Source: Nocardioides donggukensis
GTDB lineage: Bacteria; Actinomycetota; Actinomycetes; Propionibacteriales; Nocardioidaceae
Direction of reading: 5' to 3'
DNA length: 64,000 nt
NCBI RefSeq assembly: GCF_014842875.1
Contig: NZ_JACYXZ010000002.1
Location: 620,001 to 684,000, forward strand
Shown: positions 7,478-17,832 of the stretch, piece by piece
Numbering within the stretch: position 1 is the stretch's first letter
Layout: each line of letters starts with the position of its first letter
The notes under the pieces: generated by a model
What the model saw: the letters and a program-made list of their open reading frames with translations, nothing else
Told to the model about the DNA's origin: nothing
Database searches by the model: none
Made by a program: the position numbers and the translations under genes

Positions 7478-8080
7478 TCAGAGGTCGACCGGGGCGGTCC
7501 CGAAGGCCACGTTGAACCGGTCGCACCAGATCACCACGGAGCGCATCCCGCGCAGGTCGGCACCGTCGGGGACCAGGTAGTTCTGGTTGCCGCCGGTGGC
7601 CTTGAGCTCGCCCAGGCGGACGTAGCGGCCGTCGTCGTAGGAGCCCCAGGCGCCGCCGCTGGGCTGGTCGGTGACCCACACGTGCAGGTCCGGGCCGTCG
7701 CTGGTGTCGAGCCCCTCGAACCGGACGAAGCGCCGGCCGTCGGCCAGCCGCAGGACCCGGACCCGACCGGTGGTGGCGTGCTCGGCGTCCTCGAACCGGC
7801 CGGTGGCCAAGACCGAGTCGCGGGGCGTGACCGGCTCCTCGGGTGCCGTCGACTCGGCCACCGTGGCGTCGACCGGCTCGTCGGTGGGCTGCTCGGTCGG
7901 CCCATCAGTCGGCCCATCAGTCGGCCCGTCGGTCGCCTCGGCGGGCGTGGCCTCGCTGGTCGGCACCGCCTCGTCGACCTCGCTGCTGGTGAACGCCCGC
8001 CACGGCTCGAACGCCCACAGGCCGGCGACCAGCGCCACCGCGAGCAGCGGGGCACCGACCTTGAGCAGCAGGGGACGCAT
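7478..8080 (-). CDS. Membrane-anchored DM13-domain protein
   Basis: The 200-residue protein has one N-terminal membrane anchor (about 7-24), a Thr/Pro/Glu-rich low-complexity linker (about 40-80), and a C-terminal DM13 domain (about 88-198). The domain shows GRFEDAEHATTG, GPDLHVWV, ELKATGGNQNY and the conserved Cys in VIWCDRFNVAFG. DM13 domains have been proposed to bind haem or serve electron transfer via that cysteine. The linker contains repeated DGPT units encoded by a 12-bp repeat. The start is 6 nt after a TAGGCT box. It stands alone between DinB and the ABC operon. Confidence 0.85.
   Translation of the reverse strand: MRPLLLKVGAPLLAVALVAGLWAFEPWRAFTSSEVDEAVPTSEATPAEATDGPTDGPTDGPTEQPTDEPVDATVAESTAPEEPVTPRDSVLATGRFEDAEHATTGRVRVLRLADGRRFVRFEGLDTSDGPDLHVWVTDQPSGGAWGSYDDGRYVRLGELKATGGNQNYLVPDGADLRGMRSVVIWCDRFNVAFGTAPVDL
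7896..7931. repeat. 12-bp in-frame minisatellite in the DM13 gene
   Basis: Three consecutive copies of the unit GTCGGCCCATCA (third copy degenerate) encode the DGPT repeats of the linker. Copy number could vary without shifting frame. Confidence 0.75.
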
Positions 8081-8086
8081 GCTGCG

Positions 8087-8092
8087 AGCCTA
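8087..8092 (-). promoter_or_regulatory. -10 box of the DM13 gene (leaderless)
   Basis: TAGGCT on the minus strand is followed by 6 nt and the ATG at 8080. Confidence 0.6.
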
Positions 8093-8146
8093 GCCGCGGC
8101 CCGGTCGCCGGCCGGTGTCCCGCCCGCCCAGCCGCCTCACCTCGTG

Positions 8147-8953
8147 TCAGGTCAGCAGCAGCGCGTCGAGCCGGCGGCGGGCGACCAGCAGCCCGACCAC
8201 GCCCATCGCGACCAGGTAGACCACGGACACCGCCGAGTCCCAGCTCAGCGCCCCGGTGGTCAGCTCGCGGCACAGCACCACCGACCGGTAGAGCGGCGTC
8301 GCCTCCACGAGCCACCGCAGCACACCCGGGAAGGCGGTGACCGGGAAGAACGTCGCGGAGAACAGGAACATCGGCATCGTGGCGAGGGAGACGTACTCGA
8401 AGTCCTGCCAGCTGCGCATGTAGGTGGTCAGGGCCATCGCCGCCCCGGCGAACGCGAAGCCGACCAGCAGCGTCGCCGGCAGCGCGAGCACCGCCCACCA
8501 CGAGGAGACCAGGCCCATGCCGGCCATCACGCCGAGGAAGCCGAAGGAGTAGATCCCGCCACGCAGGAGCGACCAGGCCAGCTCGCCGCGGGCCACGTCG
8601 AGGGTGGACATCGGGGTGGCCAGGATCTGGTCGTAGAGCTTCTCGAACTTGAGCTTGAAGAAGAAGTTGAACGTGGAGTCCAGCACCGCGCCGTTCATCG
8701 CCGAGGCGGCGAGCATGCCCGGCGCCACGAAGGCGGCGTACCCGATGGTCTCGCCGTTGAACTCGAAGGAGTCGATCAGCCGGCCGACCCCGACGCCGAT
8801 CGAGAACAGGTAGAACACCGGCTCGAGGAAGCCGGTGAGGAAGATGTACCAGGCGGCCCGGTAGCTCAGGTAGTTGCGGTAGAGCAGGATCCGGGTCGCG
8901 GCCAGCGCCGAGGGCGTGGGACGCGGCTGGGCGACTCCCGGGACGGTGGCCAT
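8147..8953 (-). CDS. ABC-2 type transporter permease (second subunit)
   Basis: The 268-residue polytopic protein has about six membrane helices and the ABC-2 pattern: an early EPVFYLFSIGVGVG segment, a cytoplasmic KLKFEKLYDQILATP loop, and PMFLFSATFFPV in the late helices. It resembles NodJ/DrrB-type exporter permeases. Its ATG shares one base with the stop of the preceding permease gene (TGATG), so subunits are made in stoichiometric order after the ATPase. The exported substrate is not evident. Confidence 0.87.
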   Translation of the reverse strand: MATVPGVAQPRPTPSALAATRILLYRNYLSYRAAWYIFLTGFLEPVFYLFSIGVGVGRLIDSFEFNGETIGYAAFVAPGMLAASAMNGAVLDSTFNFFFKLKFEKLYDQILATPMSTLDVARGELAWSLLRGGIYSFGFLGVMAGMGLVSSWWAVLALPATLLVGFAFAGAAMALTTYMRSWQDFEYVSLATMPMFLFSATFFPVTAFPGVLRWLVEATPLYRSVVLCRELTTGALSWDSAVSVVYLVAMGVVGLLVARRRLDALLLT

Positions 8954-9767
8954 CAGTCCCCCAGCCGGCGGGTCAGCCGGCGGACCACCCAGAGGTAGCC
9001 GAGGCCGGCCATCGCGAGCAGGTAGCCGAGGTGGACCAGGGCCGGCCCTGCCTCCAGCGTGCCGAGGGTGAACATCCGGGTCAGGTCGACGCCGTGCCAC
9101 AGCGGGGTGAGCCGGGCCAGCGTCTCCAGCGCCGGGGAGAGGTTGCCGACCGGGAAGAACGCGCCGGAGAACAGGAACATCGGGATGATCCCCAGCCGGA
9201 AGACCAGCGCGAACGCCGCCTCGTTGCGCAGACCCGCGCTGAGGCCGTAGATGGGCGTGGCGAAGGCGAGGCCGACCAGGATCTGGGTGAGGAAGGCACC
9301 GACCGCGCCGGCCGGCGAGGTGAGCACGCCGAAGGGTGCGAGCACCGCCAGGAACACCCCGGAGACCGTGGCCAGTCGGAACACCAGGAAGCCGAGGTGG
9401 GCGTTGACGACGTCGGCCGGACCGAGCGGGGTCGCGGTCATCCCGAAGGCGATCCGGTTCCACTTGACCATGCCCATCACGGGATAGGTCACCTCCCCGA
9501 CCACCAGCTGCATCGACTGCGCCGCGACCAGCCCGGGCGCGACGAAGGCGAGGTACGACGTGGCGCCCTCGAGGCGCTCCGGCGCGACCTGGATGAAGCC
9601 GCCCAGCAGCACCCCCATCGCCAGCACGTAGAACAGGGGCGTGAGGAACGAGGTGATGACGCTCCCCCGCCAGGTGCGGCGGTAGACCGTCAGCCAGTAG
9701 TCGGACTGCCGCCAGGCCAGCTCCCAGCGCGAGGGCCGGGCCGAGGTGGCCGGCAGGTCGGGAGCCA

Positions 9768-9768
<1 letters not shown>
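8953..9768 (-). CDS. ABC-2 type transporter permease (first subunit)
   Basis: The 271-residue paralogue of the downstream permease has six hydrophobic helices, LTPLFYVLAMGVLLGGF at the first span, VKWNRIAFGMTATPL in the coupling loop and PMFLFSGAFFPV late. The two permeases would pair as a heterodimer with the ATPase dimer. TGATG overlaps occur at both ends. Substrate unknown; NodIJ- and daunorubicin-type exporters are the closest functional analogues I can name. Confidence 0.87.
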
Positions 9769-10694
<926 letters not shown>

Positions 10695-10701
10695 AGGACC
10701 G

Positions 10702-10707
10702 ACCCTA
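10702..10707 (-). promoter_or_regulatory. -10 box of the ABC exporter operon (leaderless)
   Basis: TAGGGT on the minus strand is followed by 7 nt and GTG at 10694. It decides the start codon. Confidence 0.6.
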
Positions 10708-10811
10708 GGGGCAGGCACCGACAGGCAGCCATCGGGATTCCGACGCCCGACCTCGGCCACGGGTGTGCCAACTCACCCGCCCCGGTCCGGCGGCCGGGGG
10801 CCCGGGATGGA

Positions 10812-10817
10812 TAGCCT
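10812..10817 (+). promoter_or_regulatory. -10 box of the amidohydrolase gene (leaderless)
   Basis: TAGCCT is followed by 7 nt and the GTG at 10825. An in-frame ATG at 10807 lies upstream of the box and would not be transcribed from it. Confidence 0.6.
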
Positions 10818-10824
10818 CGCGGAC

Positions 10825-12330
10825 GTGTCCTCCCTCCTGCTCCGCCACGCGCGCCTCGTGCCGCTCGGCCCCGGCGCCGCAGCCCCGGAGGACCCGGTCG
10901 ACCTGCTGCTCCGCGACGGTGAGGTGGCGGCCGTCGGTCGCGACCTGGCCGCGCCGGCCGGCACCGAGGTGCACGACGCCGAGGGTCGCTGGGTCTCGCC
11001 CGGCCTCTGGGACCAGCACGTGCACCTGGGTCAGTGGGCCCAGGTCGCGACCCGGCTCGACCTGAGCTCGGCGCGGTCCCCGGAGGACGCGGTCGCCATC
11101 GTCGAGCACCACCTCGCCGTCCAGCCCGGCGTCCCGCTGGTCGGCTGGGGCCACCGCTCGGTGACCTGGCACCGCGAGCCGCTCGTGGAGGACCTCGACC
11201 GGGTCGCCCGCGACGTGCCGGTGATCCTCATCAGCGGCGACGGCCACCACGCCTGGCTCAACTCCGCAGGGCTGGCGGTGCTGGACCTGCCGTGGCGCGA
11301 CGACGTGGTGCGCGAGCAGGAGTGGTTCGCCGCCTACGAGAGGCTCCCCCGGCTGGTCGGCGACGAGGGCACCTCGCCCGCGGCGTACCGAGCCGTGCAG
11401 GAGCAGGCCGCCTCCCGCGGCATCGTCGGGGTGGTCGACTTCGAGTTCAGCGGCGGCGCCGCCGAGTGGGCGGAGCGCTGGTCGGTGGCCGGGCTGCTGC
11501 GGATCCGGATGGCGACCTACGCCGAGGGGCTGCCGACGGTGCTGGGTGCCGGGCTGCGCACCGGCGACCCCCTGCCCGGCTGCGACGACCGGGCCCTGAT
11601 GGGGCCGCTGAAGATCATCTCCGACGGCTCGCTGAACACCCGGACCGCCTGGTGCTGCGCGCCGTACGCCGACGGCGACTTCCTCGAGCACCCCTCCGGC
11701 GCACCGAACCTCACCGGGCTGGAGCTGCGGGCACTGCTCCGGGAGGCGCACGGGCACGGACTCGAGATCGCGGTGCACGCCATCGGCGACGCCGCGGTGC
11801 GGGAGGCGCTCGACGCCTACGAGGAGACCGGGGCCACCGGCTCGATCGAGCACGCCCAGCTGATCGACCCGCGCGACGTGCCCCGGCTCGCCGAGCTCGG
11901 CATCCGGGCCAGCGTGCAGCCGGCGCACCTGCTCGACGACCGCGACGTCACCGAGCAGTGCTGGCCGGACCGGTCCGGCCGGAGCTTCGCGCTGCGCTGG
12001 CTGCTGGACGCCGGGGTCGAGGTGCGCCTCGGGTCGGACGCCCCGGTCGCCCCGCTGGACCCGTGGCTGGCGATGGCCGCCGCCGTGCACCGCAGCGGCG
12101 ACGACCGGCCGGCCTGGCACCCCGAGCACGCGCTCACGGCGGCCGAGGCCCTCGCCGCCTCGACGGACGGCTGGGGCACGGTGGCGCCGGGTCACCCGGC
12201 CGACCTGGTGCTGCTCGACGCCGACCCGCTGGGCGGCACCGGTGAGCCGGAGAAGGTCGCCCGGCACCTGCTGGAGGTGCCCGCGGCCGCCACCTACATC
12301 GGCGGGAACCGGGTCTTCCTGCGGCCCTGA
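10825..12330 (+). CDS. Metal-dependent amidohydrolase (YtcJ / amidohydrolase-3 family)
   Basis: The 501-residue protein has the metal-binding HVH at 65-67 after an N-terminal beta-sandwich segment. It also has ISDGSLNTRTAW (conserved in the YtcJ group), VHAIGD with the third metal His, SIEHAQLI, and GSDAPVAPLDP with the catalytic Asp. The fold ends in the returning beta segment DLVLLDADPL. These enzymes hydrolyse C-N bonds in small molecules; the substrate is not predictable. It is monocistronic and cytoplasmic. Confidence 0.88.
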   Translation: MSSLLLRHARLVPLGPGAAAPEDPVDLLLRDGEVAAVGRDLAAPAGTEVHDAEGRWVSPGLWDQHVHLGQWAQVATRLDLSSARSPEDAVAIVEHHLAVQPGVPLVGWGHRSVTWHREPLVEDLDRVARDVPVILISGDGHHAWLNSAGLAVLDLPWRDDVVREQEWFAAYERLPRLVGDEGTSPAAYRAVQEQAASRGIVGVVDFEFSGGAAEWAERWSVAGLLRIRMATYAEGLPTVLGAGLRTGDPLPGCDDRALMGPLKIISDGSLNTRTAWCCAPYADGDFLEHPSGAPNLTGLELRALLREAHGHGLEIAVHAIGDAAVREALDAYEETGATGSIEHAQLIDPRDVPRLAELGIRASVQPAHLLDDRDVTEQCWPDRSGRSFALRWLLDAGVEVRLGSDAPVAPLDPWLAMAAAVHRSGDDRPAWHPEHALTAAEALAASTDGWGTVAPGHPADLVLLDADPLGGTGEPEKVARHLLEVPAAATYIGGNRVFLRP

Positions 12331-12377
12331 CGCGCGGTCCCGGCACGGTTGTGGGTGCCGTCGGGCAGGATGAACGC

Positions 12378-15300
12378 GTGCCCCCCACCGGAGTGCCGGT
12401 CCTCGACCGGTTCAGCGAGCCGACCCGGGCCTGGTTCGCCGCGGCGTTCGCGGCGCCGACCCCGGCCCAGGAGGGTGCCTGGACCGCGATCGGCGAGGGT
12501 CGCAACGCGCTGGTCGTCGCGCCCACCGGCTCGGGCAAGACGCTCTCGGCGTTCCTGTGGGCCATCGACCGGCTGGTCTCCAGCACGCCGCCCGAGCAGA
12601 AGCAGCAGCGCTGCCGGGTCCTCTACGTCTCGCCACTGAAGGCCCTTGCCGTCGACGTCGAGCGCAACCTGCGCGCCCCGCTGACCGGCATCCGGCACAC
12701 CGCCGACCGGTTGGGCGTCCCGGTCCCCGACGTCCGGGTGGGGGTCCGCTCGGGCGACACCAGCCCGGCCGAGCGACGCCGGCTGGCGACCACGCCGCCG
12801 GACATCATGATCACCACCCCCGAGTCCCTGTTCCTCATGCTCACCTCGCAGGCCCGGGAGTCCCTGCGCGGCGTGGAGACCGTGATCGTCGACGAGGTGC
12901 ACGCGGTCGCCGGCACCAAGCGCGGCGCCCACCTGGCGCTGACCCTGGAGCGGCTCGACGAGCTGACCGGGCGCCGGTCGCAGCGGATCGGGCTCTCCGC
13001 GACCGTCCGGCCCCTGGACGAGGTGGCCCGGTTCCTCGGCGGCAGCGCGCCGGTGGAGGTGGTGGCTCCCGCGTCGGAGAAGCGCTGGGACCTCCAGGTC
13101 GTGGTGCCGGTCGAGGACATGACCGAGCTCGGCCAGCCGGTCGAGGAGCTCGACGGCCCGGCCGCCGGCGGCCCGCGGCACACCTCGCTGTGGCCGCACG
13201 TCGAGGAGCGGGTGGTCGACCTGGTCGAGGCGCACAGCTCCACCATCGTCTTCGCCAACTCCCGCCGCCTCGCCGAGCGGCTCACCGCCCGGCTCAACGA
13301 GATCGCCGCCGAGCGCGCCGGCGTCGAGACGCCCGCCGGCCAGCCGGGGGACGGCACCGAGGCGGGGCGGCCGGCCCAGGCGGAGGGCCAGGCCGGCGCG
13401 AGCCTCGGGGCGGCGCCCCTGATCGCGCGCGCCCACCACGGCTCGGTCAGCAAGGAGCAGCGCGCCCTCATCGAGGACGACCTGAAGCGCGGCCACCTCC
13501 CCTGCGTGGTCGCCACCAGCAGCCTCGAGCTCGGCATCGACATGGGTGCGGTCGACCTGGTGATCCAGATCGAGTCCCCGCCCAGCGTGGCCAGCGCGCT
13601 GCAACGGGTCGGCCGGTCCGGGCACCAGGTCGGGGAGATCTCCCGCGGCGTGCTGTTCCCCAAGCACCGCGGCGACCTGGCTCCCACCGCCGTGGCCGTG
13701 GAGCGGATGCGCACCGGGGCCATCGAGTCGCTCTCCGTGCCGGCCAACCCGCTCGACGTCCTCGCCCAGCAGGTGGTCGCCGCGACCTCCATCGAGGACT
13801 GGGACGTCGACGCGCTCTACGAGCTGGTCCGCCGCACCGCGTCGTTCTCGGCGCTGCCCCGCAGCGCCTACGACGCGACGCTGGACCTGCTCTCGGGTCG
13901 CTACCCCAGCGACGAGTTCGCCGAGCTGCGGCCCCGGCTGGTGTGGGACCGCGTGGCCGGTCGGCTGTCCGGCCGTCCGGGTGCCCAGCGGCTCGCGGTC
14001 ACCAGCGGTGGCACGATCCCCGACCGCGGCCTGTTCGGGGTCTTCCTGGTCGGTGGCGACGGCCCCGGCAAGCGGGTCGGGGAGCTGGACGAGGAGATGG
14101 TCTACGAGTCACGGGTGGGCGACGTGTTCGCGCTCGGCGCCACCAGCTGGCGGATCGAGGACATCACCCACGACCGGGTCCTGGTGACCCCCGCCCCGGG
14201 GGTGCCGGGTCGTCTGCCGTTTTGGAAGGGCGACACCCTCGGCCGCCCGGCCGAGCTCGGCGAGGCGGTGGGTGGCTTCGCCCGCGAGCTCGCCGCGCTG
14301 CCCCGGGCCGACGCCGTACGCCGGGCGCGGGACCAGGGGCTGGACGCCTGGGCGGCGGACAACCTGGTCGGCTACCTGACCGAGCAGCGCGAGGCGATGG
14401 GGGTGGTCCCCGACGACCGCAGCATCGTGGTGGAGCGGTTCCGCGACGAGCTGGGTGACTGGCGGCTGGTCGTGCACTCCCCCTACGGCACCCCGGTGCA
14501 CGCGCCGTGGGCGCTGGCGATCAACGTGCGGCTGCGCGAGCGGTTCGGCGTGGAGGCCTCCGCGGTGGCCTCCGACGACGGGATCGTGCTCCGGATCCCC
14601 GACGCCGAGGCGGACCCGCCGACCGGCGAGGTGGTGGTCTTCGAGGCCGACGAGATCGAGGACCTGGTCACCTCGGAGGTGGGTGGCTCGGCCCTCTTCG
14701 CCAGCCGGTTCCGGGAGTGCGCCGCCCGCGCACTGCTCCTGCCCCGGCGGGACCCGGGGCGTCGCTCGCCGCTGTGGCAGCAGCGCCAGCGCTCGGCCCA
14801 GCTGCTCGACGTGGCCTCGAGGTACCCGTCCTTCCCGATCGTCCTCGAGGCGGTCCGCGAGGTGGTCCGCGACGTCTACGACCTCCCGGCCTTGGTCACG
14901 CTGATGCGCCGGCTCGACCGCCGGGAGGTGCGGGTCCTCGACGTGACGACCCAGACCCCGTCGCCGTTCGCCCGGAGCCTGCTGTTCGGCTACGTCGCCC
15001 AGTTCGTCTACGAGGGCGACTCGCCGATCGCCGAGCGTCGGGCGGCCGCCCTCCAGCTGGACCAGGGGCTGCTCGCCGAGCTGCTGGGCCGGGCCGAGCT
15101 GCGCGAGCTGCTGGACCCCGACGTGCTGGCCGAGGTCGAGGCCGAGCTGCAACGCGTGGCCCCGGACCGGCGGGCCCGCGACGCGGAGGGCCTCGCCGAC
15201 CTGCTCCGCCTGCTGGGCCCGCTGTCCCGGCAGGAGGTGGTCGAGCGGTCGGTCGAGGGGGCCGACGTCGACCACTGGCTCTCCGCGCTGACCGGGTCCC

Positions 15301-17027
15301 GGCGGGTGGTCGAGGTGCGCATGGCCGGCGTCGAGCGGTGGGCGGGGGTGGAGGACGTGGCCCGCCTGCGGGACGGCCTCGGCGTCCCGGTCCCCCCGGG
15401 CACCCCGGACGTCTTCGCCGACCCGGTCGAGGACCCCCTCGGCGACCTGGTCGCCCGCTTCGCGCGGACCCACGGCCCGTTCACGACCGCCGAGGTGGCG
15501 CAGCGGCTCGGGCTGGGGCCGGCGGTGGCCCGGCAGGCCCTGCAGCGGCTGGCCGGGCAGGGCAGGGTCCTCGAGGGCGAGTTCCGGCCGGCCGGCGCCG
15601 GCGCGGAGTGGTGCGACGCCGAGGTGCTGCGCCGGCTCCGGAGACGGTCCCTGGCCCGCCTGCGCAAGGAGGTGGAGCCGGTCGACCCGGAGGTCCTGGG
15701 CCGGTTCCTGCCGCCGTGGCAGCACCTGGTCACCGGTGACACCGGCCGCCGTTCGACACTGCGTGGCCTGGACGGGGTGGTCACCGCCGTCGACCAGCTC
15801 GCCGGTTGCCCGGTCCCGGCCTCGGCCCTCGAGCCCCTGGTGCTGGCGGCCCGGGTGGCCGACTACGCGCCGGCGATGCTCGACGAGCTGATGGCCACCG
15901 GCGAGATCACCTGGGCCGGCCACGCCGCGCTGCCCGGGAGCGACGGCTGGGTGTCGCTGCACCTGGCCGACCGGGCCCCGCTGACGCTGCCGCCCCCCGC
16001 CGAGCTGGACCTCGGGGAGCAGCACGCGGCCCTGCTGGCCGCCCTGGAGCCGGGTGGGGCCTGGTTCTTCCGGCAGCTCGCGGACTCGGTGGCCGCCTCG
16101 GTGGGCACCGCCGACGACCGGGCCACCTCGGCGGCGCTGTGGGACCTGGTCTGGTCCGGCCGGGTCACCAACGACACGCTGGCGCCACTGCGGGCCCTGG
16201 CCCGCTCCGGCTCCGGGTCGCACCGCACCCGGCGGCCGCCGGCCCGCGCCCGGGGGGTCCGGGCGCGGGGCGCCGGCCGGGGCCTGCCGAGCCGGGGCGG
16301 GCCGCCCGAGGCCAGCGGCCGCTGGTCCCTGGTGCCCGCCGTCGACCCCGACCCCACGCGTCGGGCGCACGCCGTGGCCGAGGGCCTGCTCGACCGGCAC
16401 GGCGTGGTCACCAGGGGCGCGGTCCAGAGCGAGCGGGTCCCCGGCGGGTTCGCGGCGGTGTACAGGGTGCTGTCGGCGTTCGAGGAGCAGGGCAGGTGCC
16501 GGCGTGGCTACTTCGTGGCCGGCCTCGGCGCCGCCCAGTTCGGCACCGCCGGCGCCGTCGACCGGCTGCGCACCTTCACCGAGGCCCCTCCGGGGGCCAA
16601 GCCGTCCGCGGTCACCCTGGCCGCGACCGACCCGGCCAACCCGTTCGGCGCCGCCCTGCCGTGGCCCGAGCGGGCCACCGACGGGGCCGCGGGCCAGTCG
16701 TCCGGCCAGTCGTCCGGCCAGGCGTCCGGCCACCGGCCGGGGCGCAAGGCGGGGGGGCTGGTCGTGCTCGTCGAGGGGGCGCTGGCGGTGTACGTCGAGC
16801 GGGGCGGTCGCACGCTGCTCACGTTCACCGACGACCCCGAGGCGCTGGGTCCGGCCGCCGAGGCGCTCGCGACCGCGGCGCGTCGCGGTCAGCTGGGCCG
16901 GATGACCGTGGAGAAGGCCGACGGCGAGCACGTCCTCGGTGGCGGGGACGGCTCCACCCCGCTCCGGACTGCACTGGGCGCCGCCGGCTTCGTCGCCACA
17001 CCGCGGGGGCTGAGGCTCCGTGCCTGA
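12378..17027 (+). CDS. lhr: ATP-dependent helicase Lhr
   Basis: The 1549-residue superfamily 2 helicase has Walker A PTGSGKT (about 49-55), the DEVH box near 171-174, SATV, TSSLELGIDMG and QRVGRSGH in the second RecA domain. A winged-helix and Lhr-core region and a long C-terminal domain follow, matching the full-length (about 1500 aa) actinobacterial Lhr. It unwinds RNA:DNA and DNA duplexes 3'-5' and belongs to a DNA-damage response. I favour the GTG at 12378, 6 nt after a CAGGAT box; GTG 12351 is the alternative. The nei2 gene overlaps its end by 8 bp. Confidence 0.92.
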   Translation: MPPTGVPVLDRFSEPTRAWFAAAFAAPTPAQEGAWTAIGEGRNALVVAPTGSGKTLSAFLWAIDRLVSSTPPEQKQQRCRVLYVSPLKALAVDVERNLRAPLTGIRHTADRLGVPVPDVRVGVRSGDTSPAERRRLATTPPDIMITTPESLFLMLTSQARESLRGVETVIVDEVHAVAGTKRGAHLALTLERLDELTGRRSQRIGLSATVRPLDEVARFLGGSAPVEVVAPASEKRWDLQVVVPVEDMTELGQPVEELDGPAAGGPRHTSLWPHVEERVVDLVEAHSSTIVFANSRRLAERLTARLNEIAAERAGVETPAGQPGDGTEAGRPAQAEGQAGASLGAAPLIARAHHGSVSKEQRALIEDDLKRGHLPCVVATSSLELGIDMGAVDLVIQIESPPSVASALQRVGRSGHQVGEISRGVLFPKHRGDLAPTAVAVERMRTGAIESLSVPANPLDVLAQQVVAATSIEDWDVDALYELVRRTASFSALPRSAYDATLDLLSGRYPSDEFAELRPRLVWDRVAGRLSGRPGAQRLAVTSGGTIPDRGLFGVFLVGGDGPGKRVGELDEEMVYESRVGDVFALGATSWRIEDITHDRVLVTPAPGVPGRLPFWKGDTLGRPAELGEAVGGFARELAALPRADAVRRARDQGLDAWAADNLVGYLTEQREAMGVVPDDRSIVVERFRDELGDWRLVVHSPYGTPVHAPWALAINVRLRERFGVEASAVASDDGIVLRIPDAEADPPTGEVVVFEADEIEDLVTSEVGGSALFASRFRECAARALLLPRRDPGRRSPLWQQRQRSAQLLDVASRYPSFPIVLEAVREVVRDVYDLPALVTLMRRLDRREVRVLDVTTQTPSPFARSLLFGYVAQFVYEGDSPIAERRAAALQLDQGLLAELLGRAELRELLDPDVLAEVEAELQRVAPDRRARDAEGLADLLRLLGPLSRQEVVERSVEGADVDHWLSALTGSRRVVEVRMAGVERWAGVEDVARLRDGLGVPVPPGTPDVFADPVEDPLGDLVARFARTHGPFTTAEVAQRLGLGPAVARQALQRLAGQGRVLEGEFRPAGAGAEWCDAEVLRRLRRRSLARLRKEVEPVDPEVLGRFLPPWQHLVTGDTGRRSTLRGLDGVVTAVDQLAGCPVPASALEPLVLAARVADYAPAMLDELMATGEITWAGHAALPGSDGWVSLHLADRAPLTLPPPAELDLGEQHAALLAALEPGGAWFFRQLADSVAASVGTADDRATSAALWDLVWSGRVTNDTLAPLRALARSGSGSHRTRRPPARARGVRARGAGRGLPSRGGPPEASGRWSLVPAVDPDPTRRAHAVAEGLLDRHGVVTRGAVQSERVPGGFAAVYRVLSAFEEQGRCRRGYFVAGLGAAQFGTAGAVDRLRTFTEAPPGAKPSAVTLAATDPANPFGAALPWPERATDGAAGQSSGQSSGQASGHRPGRKAGGLVVLVEGALAVYVERGGRTLLTFTDDPEALGPAAEALATAARRGQLGRMTVEKADGEHVLGGGDGSTPLRTALGAAGFVATPRGLRLRA
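16692..16727. repeat. 12-bp in-frame minisatellite in lhr
   Basis: Three copies of GGCCAGTCGTCC (the third altered) encode a Gly-Gln-Ser-Ser linker near the C-terminal part of Lhr. Confidence 0.75.
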
Positions 17028-17802
17028 GGGGGACACCGTCTGGCGGACCGCGCGCTCGCTCGACCAGGCGCTCAGCGGCGCGACGCTGACCGGCACCGAC
17101 TTCCGGGTGCCCGAGCTGGCCACGGTCGACCTGGCCGGCCAGGTGGTGCACGAGACCCTCGCCCGGGGCAAGCACCTGCTGACCCGGATCGGCGACGACG
17201 TCACCCTGCACACGCACCTGAAGATGGAGGGCTCGTGGCACCTCTACCGCCCCGAGTCGGCGTGGCGACGCCCGGCGCACGAGGCGCGGATCCTGCTGCG
17301 CACCCCGCGCTGGAAGGCGGTCGGCTTCGCACTCGGGATCGTGGAGCTGCTGCCCCGCGATGCGGAGGCCGACACCGTCGGGCACCTCGGTCCCGACCTG
17401 CTCGGGCCGGACTGGCGAGCGGGCGAGGCCCTCGCCCGGCTCCGCGTCGACGGCGACCGTGCTCTGGTGCAGGCCCTGCTCGACCAGCGCAACCTGGCCG
17501 GCCTCGGCAACCTCTACGCCAACGAGTTGTGCTTCCTGGCCGGGGTGCACCCCACCACCCCGGTCTCCTCGGTCCCGCGCCTGGATCGGCTCGTGGACCG
17601 CGCCCGGGTGCTGCTGGAGGCCAACAAGGAGCGCAGCGCGCAGACCACCACCGGCAACCTGCGGCACGGCCACCAGCACTGGGTCTACCGCCGGGACCGC
17701 AAGCCATGCCTGCGCTGCGGGCAGCGGATCCGGGTGGAGATGACCGGCGCGCCGGGCCGCGAGCGGGCGACGTACTGGTGCCCGCGCTGCCAGCCCGCCT
17801 GA
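17020..17802 (+). CDS. nei2: Endonuclease VIII-like DNA glycosylase Nei2
   Basis: The 260-residue Fpg/Nei enzyme starts with the catalytic PEGD (Pro2, Glu3 after Met removal). It has the helix-two-turn-helix region with QRNLAGLGNLYANE and a C-terminal zinc finger with CLRC and CPRC. It would excise oxidised pyrimidines and nick the strand. The GTG start overlaps the lhr stop by 8 bp, giving a DNA repair pair; lhr and nei2 are also adjacent in mycobacteria. Confidence 0.92.
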   Translation: MPEGDTVWRTARSLDQALSGATLTGTDFRVPELATVDLAGQVVHETLARGKHLLTRIGDDVTLHTHLKMEGSWHLYRPESAWRRPAHEARILLRTPRWKAVGFALGIVELLPRDAEADTVGHLGPDLLGPDWRAGEALARLRVDGDRALVQALLDQRNLAGLGNLYANELCFLAGVHPTTPVSSVPRLDRLVDRARVLLEANKERSAQTTTGNLRHGHQHWVYRRDRKPCLRCGQRIRVEMTGAPGRERATYWCPRCQPA

Positions 17803-17832
17803 GGTGCGCCCACGCGTGCGAGGCTGGGCGCC

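Noticed and set aside
14109-17213. Long minus-strand open frame opposite lhr
   Set aside because: Antisense shadow; Lhr motifs lie on the plus strand in order and at full length.
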